A stretch of DNA of 48,802 nucleotides, taken from assembly GCA_023139045.1 (NCBI GenBank), contig JAGLOJ010000022.1, positions 1-48,802 of the forward strand. Reading direction: 5' to 3'. The notes below the pieces were generated by a model, which saw only the letters and a program-made list of their open reading frames with translations, made no database searches and was not told the DNA's origin. Position 1 is the first letter of the stretch; the number at the start of each line of letters is the position of its first letter. Shown piece after piece: positions 8,712 through 15,757 of the stretch. This DNA is from Candidatus Sabulitectum sp. GTDB taxonomy: Bacteria > Fermentibacterota > Fermentibacteria > Fermentibacterales > JCC-6. A program made the position numbers and the translations under genes.

Positions 8712-9701
8712 ATGAATGGTTTGAAGAAAGCTTTGATAACCGGGATAACCGGTCAAGATGGTTCTTACCTTACTGAGTTGCTCCTGGAGAAGGGGTACAT
8801 GGTTCACGGAATAGTGCGCCGGTCAAGCAGTTTCAACCGCGGCAGGATTGAGCATTTGATCCAGAACAGGGATATCTACGGAGAAACACTGTTTCTTCAC
8901 TATGGCGATCTGGCAGACTCCAGTGCTTTGAACAGAATAATTGAGAAGACTGAACCGGATGAAGTATACAATCTTGCAGCTCAGAGTCATGTTGGTATTT
9001 CATTCAAGGTGCCTGAGTACACCTGTGATGTGGACGCAATTGGCGTTATCAGACTTCTGGATGCCCTGCGGGAAACCGGGATGACAGCAAGCTCGAGATT
9101 TTACCAGGCCTCTACCAGTGAGCAATTCGGCTCAAGTCCCCCTCCTCAGAACCTTAATACACCGTTCAAACCCAGAAGCCCCTATGCCGCAGCGAAACTC
9201 TGTGCCCACTGGATGGTTGTAAACTACAGAGAAGGTTACAATATGCATGCATCCAACGGAATTCTCTTCAACCACGAGTCACCCAGACGGGGAGAGAACT
9301 TCGTAACAAGAAAAATAGTCAGGGAAGCTGCCAGAATTAAAAAAGGTCTCAGTACAGAACTCTGTCTGGGAAACCTTGACGCGAAGCGCGACTGGGGGCA
9401 TGCGCGAGACTTTGTAAGGGCTATGTATCTTATGCTTCAGCAGCCCGCAGCAGATGATTATGTGATTGCCACAGGCGAGATGTATTCAGTGAGAGATTTT
9501 CTGGAGGAGGCATTCACCTATCTTCAGCTTGATTGGCAAGATTTTGTAGTAACCGATCCCCGTTACTTCAGGCCTACCGAGGTTGATGCTCTTTGTGGCG
9601 ATTCCACGAAGGCCAGAAGGGTTCTGGGGTGGAAACCTGAAATAAATTTCGCTTCCCTTGTAAGGGAAATGGTTGATGCCGAGATGGCTCGGCTGAACTG
9701 A
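8712..9701 (+). CDS. gmd: GDP-mannose 4,6-dehydratase
   Basis: Converts GDP-D-mannose to GDP-4-dehydro-6-deoxy-D-mannose, the precursor of GDP-fucose, GDP-rhamnose and related 6-deoxyhexoses for surface glycans; cytoplasmic, NADP-dependent, extended SDR family. The Rossmann motif GITGQDGSY is at residues 11-19, the STSEQFG segment with T135/E137 matches the family's STSELYG, and the catalytic pair is Y158/K162 in SPYAAAKL. The family signature [18 protein letters not shown] and the [17 protein letters not shown] segment are intact. The length of 329 residues is slightly short but complete. GTGAAAGG precedes the ATG. No fucose synthase is adjacent; an Rmd-like reductase lies about 19 kb downstream at 28876. 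The DUF1015 gene follows after 16 bases. Confidence 0.93.
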   Translation: MNGLKKALITGITGQDGSYLTELLLEKGYMVHGIVRRSSSFNRGRIEHLIQNRDIYGETLFLHYGDLADSSALNRIIEKTEPDEVYNLAAQSHVGISFKVPEYTCDVDAIGVIRLLDALRETGMTASSRFYQASTSEQFGSSPPPQNLNTPFKPRSPYAAAKLCAHWMVVNYREGYNMHASNGILFNHESPRRGENFVTRKIVREAARIKKGLSTELCLGNLDAKRDWGHARDFVRAMYLMLQQPAADDYVIATGEMYSVRDFLEEAFTYLQLDWQDFVVTDPRYFRPTEVDALCGDSTKARRVLGWKPEINFASLVREMVDAEMARLN

Positions 9702-9717
9702 TACCGGAGGAAAAGAA

Positions 9718-10956
9718 ATGTCAGTAGTCAGACCATTCAGGGGCCTCAGGCCCAGCAGAGATTTCGCCGAGAAGATTGCTTCTCCACCTTACGACGTACT
9801 TGATTCGCGGGAGGCCAGAGACCTGGTTAAAGATAACCCTCTCAGTTTTCTCAGAGTTGTGAAGCCTGAAGTTGATCTTGCCCCTGAAGTTAGTCTTTAC
9901 AGCGATGAAGTTTACCAGCAGGGCGCACGGAACCTGCGTCGTCTTATGGAAGATGGACTGATGGTGCAGGACGGCAAGCCCTGTTTTTACTTCTACCGTC
10001 AGATTATGGGTGATCATTCCCAGACTGGTCTTGTGGCCTCTGTTTCAGCAGAAGATTATGACAACAACATTATCAAGAAGCATGAGTTTACAAGGAAAGA
10101 AAAGGAAGAAGATCGTATTCGTCACATTGAAACCCAGAATGCACAGTGCGGTCCTGTGTTTCTCACATACCCTGATCTTGGCGATCTTGACGAAATTCAG
10201 AAGTCTGTTTGCGCAGGAGAACCAGAGTATGACTTCACCGCTGATGATGGCATTCAACATACTTTCTGGGTTGTTTCTGACCGGGAGATCAGCGGCAGGA
10301 TCAGTGGGCTTTTCACAAACGAAGTACCCTTCCTTTACGTTGCTGATGGTCACCACAGAAGTGCTTCCGGTGCAATAATAGCCAAACGAAGAAAAGACGC
10401 TAATTCCGGGCACACGGGCTGTGAAGAGTACAACTATTTCCTTGCAGTGATATTTCCCAAGAGCCAGATGAAAATACTTGCATACAACCGCGCAGTTCAG
10501 GATCTGAAGGACAGGACTCCGCAACAGTTCATTGAAGAGGTTTCAAAGAGGTTCTCCGTTGAGAAGACTGGCACAAAAGAGCCTTCGAAAAGCCAGGAGT
10601 TCAGTATGTATTTAGACTCTGACTGGTACACCATCATGCCACTTGCAGGTACATTCCAGGGCAATGATCCGGTTAAGAGTCTTGACGCCAGCATTCTTCA
10701 GGAGAATCTTCTTAATCCCGTTCTCGGCGTGGAGAACCCCAGAACCGCAGCTCACATCAAATTTGTAGGTGGCATACGCGGAACCGCCGAACTGGAGAAA
10801 CTTGTTGATTCCGGTAAGTACGCAGTGGCTTTCTCCATGTACCCCACATCGGTGGATCAGCTTATTGCAGTTGCAGACAGCGGAAATGTTATGCCGCCAA
10901 AATCAACATGGTTTGAACCGAAACTTCGAAGCGGGCTGGTGGTGCATGCTCTCTAG
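9718..10956 (+). CDS. DUF1015 family protein
   Basis: A 412-residue cytoplasmic protein of the DUF1015 family (function unknown; sometimes called a SpoU-adjacent or HTH-related family without strong proof). It starts with the typical VRPFRGLRPSRDFAEKIASPPYDV and has the conserved HEFTRKEKEEDRIRHIE segment (122-138) and VADGHHRSASGA (208-219). These His, Glu and Arg clusters suggest an enzyme with a phosphate- or metal-binding site, which is inference. A GGAGGAAAAG ribosome site stands before the ATG. The following lipoprotein gene starts inside its last codons, so the two are coupled. Confidence 0.88.
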   Translation: MSVVRPFRGLRPSRDFAEKIASPPYDVLDSREARDLVKDNPLSFLRVVKPEVDLAPEVSLYSDEVYQQGARNLRRLMEDGLMVQDGKPCFYFYRQIMGDHSQTGLVASVSAEDYDNNIIKKHEFTRKEKEEDRIRHIETQNAQCGPVFLTYPDLGDLDEIQKSVCAGEPEYDFTADDGIQHTFWVVSDREISGRISGLFTNEVPFLYVADGHHRSASGAIIAKRRKDANSGHTGCEEYNYFLAVIFPKSQMKILAYNRAVQDLKDRTPQQFIEEVSKRFSVEKTGTKEPSKSQEFSMYLDSDWYTIMPLAGTFQGNDPVKSLDASILQENLLNPVLGVENPRTAAHIKFVGGIRGTAELEKLVDSGKYAVAFSMYPTSVDQLIAVADSGNVMPPKSTWFEPKLRSGLVVHAL

Positions 10957-11440
10957 AACTCTGCTTTTCCCCCTTGTACTTCCTGCTGTATTTCTTGCAG
11001 GAGCCGGATGCGGAAACCACCCTGCATCCGATTCCGTAAAGGCGTTCACCGTTGCTCTGGCTGATTCCTCGTGGTCTGATGCATGGCAGATGGTTACACC
11101 TGCAACGCAGGCAATCTGGGATTCCACTGCAGTTGTGTTCCTGCATTTCGGCTACACAGAGGGTGCTGAATTTCTTTCCACTCTTTCTGTTCCAGTCACC
11201 GAAGAAGAGTTTATTTCTCTTGACGGTGAAATGCTCTTCACAAGAATGGTTCAGAGCGCTCCTGAAACAGCTGAGCTTTCCAGCTCTGTTCGCGGTGTTG
11301 AACTTGCAGATTCCACAACCGCTCTTGTGACCGTTGCCACTTCCGAAGGAGAACAGATTATTCCGGTAAAACTGGTGGGAGGCCACTGGCTGCTTGATCT
11401 TACAATGCTTACCCCCCCGCCCGAAACACCGGCTGAATGA
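10946..11440 (+). CDS. small lipoprotein, NTF2/DUF4878-like
   Basis: A 164-residue predicted lipoprotein. The ATG at 10946 overlaps the DUF1015 stop by 11 bases and gives a signal peptide (MLSRTLLFPLVLPAVFLAGA) ending in a lipobox-like AGAGC. The mature part begins SVKAFTVALADSSWSDAWQMVTP, which recalls the opening helices of NTF2-like/DUF4878 lipoproteins, and ends with strands (TTALVTVATSEG, IIPVKLVGGHWLLDL) and a Pro-rich tail. No catalytic motif was seen. The next gene begins 25 bases downstream, so it probably sits in an operon running from gmd to the sulfurylase. Confidence 0.7.
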   Translation: MLSRTLLFPLVLPAVFLAGAGCGNHPASDSVKAFTVALADSSWSDAWQMVTPATQAIWDSTAVVFLHFGYTEGAEFLSTLSVPVTEEEFISLDGEMLFTRMVQSAPETAELSSSVRGVELADSTTALVTVATSEGEQIIPVKLVGGHWLLDLTMLTPPPETPAE

Positions 11441-11465
11441 GGAAAATGATGGGAGTCCAAGGTAT

Positions 11466-12089
11466 TTGATTAAGCAATTCAGGAAGGAACTGAAAGACTC
11501 GGATTACAAAAAGCATCAGTTTAAGAGTTTTATTCTCTTTGCTGCTGGGGTAGTAGTCTTTACTCTCATAGCGGGTTTTCTTTTCAGACAAAGCCCGGAT
11601 CTGCGTCCAACCGGTCGTGCTGACATCGCCAGCGATTTTCCGGAAGGCGCCTGGTTTAACACAGTTGAACCTCTCAGTTTGTATGACCAGATCAAGGGGC
11701 ACGTAGTTGTTGTTCTTTTTAATGACTTCAACACTCTCTCCGACCTTGAGGATCTCAATGATTTTGGTCAGCTGAACAGCATTTTCCATGATCAGTCAGT
11801 AATCTGCCTGGTGGTTTCAGCAGGAAGAGAACCAGCAACCACTGATTCTCTTGTCAGCCAGTGGCAGATTGACTTTCCGGTACTTGCTGACCCTGACAGT
11901 CTGGCCATGAGAGCTTTTGGAATCCGGGCGCTGCCGGGGGTTCTGGTGATTGATGCGAAAGGCAGAGTTGCTGCTCGTTACTATGAGGACTGGCAGAATA
12001 TTTCCCTTGAAGCAGTTATACAGGATCTTCTCAATCAGGGAGTCGACACCCGGTCGCTTGCAACTGAAAAATATATACCACAGCCCTGA
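11466..12089 (+). CDS. membrane-anchored thioredoxin-fold protein without CxxC
   Basis: A 207-residue protein with one N-terminal membrane helix (about residues 20-40) followed by a domain resembling the thioredoxin-like AhpC/TSA or NHLRC2 type. It shows HVVVVLFNDFNTLSDLEDLNDF, then VICLVVSAGREPATTDSL, DFPVLADPDSLAMRAFGIRALPGVLVIDAKGRV with the cis-Pro loop (ALPG), and a C-terminal helix. Where an active thioredoxin has CxxC this protein reads F-N-T-L, so it cannot work as a classical disulfide reductase. The TTG at 11466 is chosen because GGGAG lies 10 bases upstream; the open frame further upstream overlaps the lipoprotein gene. It sits 37 bases before the ATP sulfurylase gene. Confidence 0.72.
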   Translation: MIKQFRKELKDSDYKKHQFKSFILFAAGVVVFTLIAGFLFRQSPDLRPTGRADIASDFPEGAWFNTVEPLSLYDQIKGHVVVVLFNDFNTLSDLEDLNDFGQLNSIFHDQSVICLVVSAGREPATTDSLVSQWQIDFPVLADPDSLAMRAFGIRALPGVLVIDAKGRVAARYYEDWQNISLEAVIQDLLNQGVDTRSLATEKYIPQP

Positions 12090-12126
12090 AGAATTAATTA
12101 AAAAAGCAAACAAACGGGAGGAAATA

Positions 12127-13251
12127 ATGATAAAGCCCCATGGCGGAAAACTGGTCAGCAGAATAATCACAGAAGACCAGCTTCCTGGAAACGCAGCAGT
12201 TCTAACCTTGAATGAACGCGAAAAGAATGATCTTGAGATGATAAGCTGCGGAGCAATGAGTCCGCTTGAGGGTTTCATGACAAGCGCCGACTACAATTCT
12301 GTAGTTGATAGAATGCGTTTTGAGAATGGTATTGTCTGGACTCTTCCCGTCGTTTTTTCCTTAAAGGAAGATGATCCGCAGGTTTCAGTCGGAGACACAG
12401 TTGTTCTCAAGTATGACGGTGAGATTCGTGGTATGATGGAAGTAGAGGACATCTTTTCCGCTGACCTTATGCATGAGGCAAGAGAGACTCTTCTTACAGA
12501 TGATGATGATCATCCCGGAGTTCAGTACCTGAAGACACTTTCGGGTAAATACATCGGTGGCAGGATCAATGCCGTGGATCACCGTGATAAAGAACCGTTC
12601 AGAGACCACAGACTGATACCAGAGGAAACTAGAGCTCTCTTCGAGGAAAAGGGCTGGAAGAGCATTGTTGCATTCCAGACAAGAAATCCAATTCACAGAG
12701 CCCACGAATACCTCCAGAAGGTTTCACTTGAAATGGTTGATGGTCTGCTTATTCATCCTCTGGTGGGTGCCACCAAAGCAGATGATATCCCTGCAGATGT
12801 AAGAATGAGATGTTACGAAACCATTCTTGAGAAGTACTACCCCTCAGACCGCACTGCTCTCAGTGTTTTTCCGGCAGCCATGCGCTATGCCGGTCCCCGT
12901 GAGGCCATTTTTCATGCTCTTCTCAGGAAGAACTACGGATGTACTCACTTCATCGTTGGAAGAGATCACGCAGGAGTGGGTGATTACTACGGAACATTTG
13001 ACGCCCAGGAGATATTCGACAATTTTTCAGCTGAAGAGATAGACATTATTCCTTTGAAGTTTGAGCATGCTTTCTACTGCAGGGCCTGCAATGGTATGGC
13101 TACAGCAAGAACCTGCCCCCATAGCGGTGCCGACAGAGTCTTCCTTTCCGGTAAAAAGGTAAGGGCAATGCTGAATGACGGAATACTTCCTCCTCCCGAG
13201 TTCACCCGCCCTGAGATTGCTCAGATTCTTTTGGAAGCAGCCACCACGTAA
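12127..13251 (+). CDS. sat: sulfate adenylyltransferase (ATP sulfurylase)
   Basis: Makes adenosine 5'-phosphosulfate and pyrophosphate from ATP and sulfate, or runs in reverse. The 374-residue monofunctional form lacks an APS-kinase domain. Motifs are SPLEGFM (45-51), the QTRNPIHRAHE nucleotide-binding HxxH signature (184-194), GRDHAG (279-284) and a C-terminal Cys-rich patch (C318, C321, C330, H332) matching the zinc site of the Thermus/sulfate-reducer type Sat. The ATG at 12127 has a strong GGGAGGA five bases upstream. No APS reductase, APS kinase or CysND genes are in the window, so whether it serves assimilation, dissimilation or sulfation of the nearby polysaccharide cannot be settled here. 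Confidence 0.93.
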   Translation: MIKPHGGKLVSRIITEDQLPGNAAVLTLNEREKNDLEMISCGAMSPLEGFMTSADYNSVVDRMRFENGIVWTLPVVFSLKEDDPQVSVGDTVVLKYDGEIRGMMEVEDIFSADLMHEARETLLTDDDDHPGVQYLKTLSGKYIGGRINAVDHRDKEPFRDHRLIPEETRALFEEKGWKSIVAFQTRNPIHRAHEYLQKVSLEMVDGLLIHPLVGATKADDIPADVRMRCYETILEKYYPSDRTALSVFPAAMRYAGPREAIFHALLRKNYGCTHFIVGRDHAGVGDYYGTFDAQEIFDNFSAEEIDIIPLKFEHAFYCRACNGMATARTCPHSGADRVFLSGKKVRAMLNDGILPPPEFTRPEIAQILLEAATT

Positions 13252-13263
13252 CTTCAGAAGAAT

Positions 13264-13313
13264 GATACTGCAACGGTCGGCGGGAGAGGTTAAAAGCTTT
13301 TCCCGCTTCTGTA
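13264..13313 (+). terminator. possible stem-loop after sat
   Basis: Near 13280-13306, GCGGGAGAGG can pair with CTTTTCCCGC (10 bp with two G-U pairs). No clear T-run follows, so termination is uncertain. The rest of 13314-13465 shows no gene that I can support. Confidence 0.3.
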
Positions 13314-13465
13314 TACAATGTATTGGTTGACAGTCGGGAAGATGCCTGCTGGTTGGAATGGGTGAGAACGACAATTGCAATTGCTTTGAAACGCAGTGAG
13401 GCAGGAGAGTAATACGGCCTGAATAAGTCAACTGAAAAGAATTCCTGAGAGGAGTGAACCGAACC

Positions 13466-13933
13466 ATGGTTGAACTGCGAAGAATGAATGAGACGGAATT
13501 CACGATATTCAAAGATTTAACAGTGAAGAGTTTTGCTGCTGGAAATATCAGTGCCGGGAACTGGAGCGAGGAAGAGGCCGAAGCAAGAGCCGGAGGAATG
13601 CTGGGGCAGTTACTTCCTGAAGGTGCAACCACTGCCGGTCACCGGTTTTATACAATAACCGGGCAGCAGGGAGATATAGGTGCCGTATGGATATTCGTGA
13701 ACGGAGATACAGCATTCCTCTTCGACATAATGCTTGATGAGGAATTCAGGGGTATGGGGTATGGTTGTCAAACCATGTACCTGCTGGAGAAGAAACTGGT
13801 CGAAGAAGGAATTCGTGAAATTGAACTTCATGTATTTGGGCACAACACACCTGCCAGGGCCCTTTATTTGAAGACCGGTTACCGGGAAACCGATGTGACC
13901 ATGAAAAAAAGGATAACAGAGAGGGAACAGTAA
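13466..13933 (+). CDS. GNAT-family N-acetyltransferase
   Basis: Predicted acetyl-CoA-dependent N-acetyltransferase of 155 residues, substrate unknown. It has the GNAT core: AFLFDIMLDEEFRGMGYGCQTM, where R/Q-x-x-G-x-G/A (the RGMGYG segment) binds the acetyl-CoA pyrophosphate, followed by ELHVFGHNTPARALYLKTGYRET, the usual motif B with N and Y. The ATG at 13466 is preferred, with GAGAGGAG 11 bases upstream; a GTG at 13454 lies within that ribosome site. It is preceded by about 210 bases without a gene and ends in a terminator hairpin, so it is probably monocistronic. Confidence 0.85.
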   Translation: MVELRRMNETEFTIFKDLTVKSFAAGNISAGNWSEEEAEARAGGMLGQLLPEGATTAGHRFYTITGQQGDIGAVWIFVNGDTAFLFDIMLDEEFRGMGYGCQTMYLLEKKLVEEGIREIELHVFGHNTPARALYLKTGYRETDVTMKKRITEREQ

Positions 13934-13962
13934 CAGCCTGCTGATTTCACGGCAGGCTGTTA
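13931..13962. terminator. bidirectional terminator hairpin
   Basis: A perfect 11-bp inverted repeat (TAACAGCCTGC / GCAGGCTGTTA, 10-base loop) begins at the GNAT stop codon and is followed by CCGTATTTT. It lies between two convergent genes, so it may stop transcription from both sides. Confidence 0.7.
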
Positions 13963-13986
13963 CCGTATTTTCAGTTCGTCACATGA

Positions 13987-15495
13987 TCAGCCGTTGTAGA
14001 GACGGTTGCTGCTGAATCTGGGGTCGCTGGTGACGTTGATACCCAGACTGCGGAGACCGCTTGCATCGCTGGATGATGGCATGTGTGTAAGATGTGCCTC
14101 GCAGTTCTTCAGTTCCGTGAGTTTTTCCATTCCCAGTGCAGCAGGTTCAGAGGTGGCAGCACTGACACTGAGTGCGATGAGCACCTCTTCCAGGTCCAGG
14201 CGCAGGGGAAGTGAATTTGTGGCCTTTTTGAGTTTGCGGATGGATTGAATTATGGCGGGTGAAAGAAGATGTACCTGATCTTTTATGCCGGCCAGCTTCT
14301 TTATGGCATTAAGAACCATTGCTGAAGATGTATGCATCAGTCTGGTGCTCTTTCCTGTGACAATGGAGCCGTCAGGCAACTGGAGTGCAGAGGTTCTAAT
14401 TTCGTGGAGATCAGGATTGGCCTCTTCAAGTTCAGCCCGTTTCTCTGCTGCCTCAACCACTGACCGGTCGTACCTTGTAAGATTCAAGTTGCTCATGAGC
14501 AGTTCAATCTTCTGCACTGTCTGTTTATCGGTAAGACCCATGGCGTACTCACACCTGTAGCGGAAGTACCTTCTTACAATTTCCTGTTTTGCTGCGAATC
14601 TGACAACTTCGTCATCGATAATACCGAATCCTACTCTGTTCACTCCCATGTCAGTTGGCGAAGCGTACGGTGATTCGCTGCCTGTAATTCTCTCCAGTAT
14701 TCGCTTTACCACAGGAAAAGCCTCTACATCACGGTTGTAGTTAATAGCAATTTTCCCGTATGCATCAAGGTGAAAGGGGTCAACCAGATTCACATCCTGC
14801 AGATCTGCTGTGGCTGCTTCATAAGCATCGTTAACCGGGTGATTAAGCGGCATGTTCCAAACAGGGAAAGTTTCGAATTTGGCATACCCCGCCTTTATTC
14901 CTCTCTGCTGGTCATGATAGAGCTGTGAAAGGCAGGTGGCAAGTTTGCCGCTTCCCGGACCGGGTCCGGTTATTACTACAAGCGGTTTTGTCGGCTTGAT
15001 GTAATCGTTTTTTCCATATCCCTGTTCACTTACTATGAGGTCTACATCGATCGGGTAACCCTTTGTGTAGTAGTGTCTGAAAACATCAACGCCCCTCCTT
15101 TTCAGACCGTTCTCAAAGGAGATGGCAGAAGGCTGATCCTCAAATCTGGTGATTACCACTCCCCGCAGCTCAATACCTCTGGAGCGGAATCCGTCGATGA
15201 GCATGAGAGCATCGGCATCGTAGGTAATTCCAAAGTCGCCTCTTATCCTTCTTCTCTCAATATCTCCTGCATAAATACAAAGGATGATTTCCGCACGGTC
15301 CTTGAGTTTCTCCAGAAGTCTGATCTTTACATTAGGGTCGTAACCGGGAAGCACCCGTGCGGCATGATGGTCATACATGAGTTTCCCGCCGAACTCAAGA
15401 TATAGCCTGCCTTCGTCGTTCTCGACCCTTCTGAGTATCTCGGCAGACTGCTCTTCAAGGTATTTCTCGTTGTCAAAACCTTTCTTCCCGATCAA
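13987..15495 (-). CDS. DUF1846 family protein
   Basis: A 502-residue protein of the DUF1846 family, full length. The start IGKKGFDNEKYLEEQSAEI and the YLEFGGKLMYDHHAARVLPGYDP segment are typical. A glycine-rich phosphate-binding-like loop TGPGPGSGK lies at 176-184, followed by LATCLSQLYHD. Structures of this family show a nucleotide-binding-like domain, but no established reaction is known to me. The start is a TTG at 15495 with AGAGGGG about six bases upstream. It is 262 bases downstream of the SppA gene on the same strand, so it may have its own promoter. Confidence 0.88.
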   Translation of the reverse strand: MIGKKGFDNEKYLEEQSAEILRRVENDEGRLYLEFGGKLMYDHHAARVLPGYDPNVKIRLLEKLKDRAEIILCIYAGDIERRRIRGDFGITYDADALMLIDGFRSRGIELRGVVITRFEDQPSAISFENGLKRRGVDVFRHYYTKGYPIDVDLIVSEQGYGKNDYIKPTKPLVVITGPGPGSGKLATCLSQLYHDQQRGIKAGYAKFETFPVWNMPLNHPVNDAYEAATADLQDVNLVDPFHLDAYGKIAINYNRDVEAFPVVKRILERITGSESPYASPTDMGVNRVGFGIIDDEVVRFAAKQEIVRRYFRYRCEYAMGLTDKQTVQKIELLMSNLNLTRYDRSVVEAAEKRAELEEANPDLHEIRTSALQLPDGSIVTGKSTRLMHTSSAMVLNAIKKLAGIKDQVHLLSPAIIQSIRKLKKATNSLPLRLDLEEVLIALSVSAATSEPAALGMEKLTELKNCEAHLTHMPSSSDASGLRSLGINVTSDPRFSSNRLYNG

Positions 15496-15757
15496 AATAT
15501 CCCCTCTCCGAATTACAGGTGAATGTCTCCTTTGAAGTGGGAAACATTATGCCGGTTCTTTCATTCTGCCAGGGAAACAATTCAGATATCCGGATCAATA
15601 CCAATTTTCAGTTCGTTTATCATTTTTTTCCCTTCTCTCGAAGGATCTGCTGCCGAACCTCACTCCCGGATTGCAGGCATCCGGGAAATTGGCTCAAGAG
15701 ATTCATTGTTCTTAGAGCCGAGTCTCTGAATTCCTGTGTTCTCACCAGTTGTCCGAC
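15496..15757. other. 262-base intergenic region
   Basis: It lies between sppA and the DUF1846 gene, both on the minus strand. It holds a short inverted repeat (CCCGGA / TCCGGG, 15664-15684) and, on the minus strand, a possible 13-codon leader ORF after GAGAGAAGGGAAAAAA. No longer gene is convincing. Confidence 0.3.
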
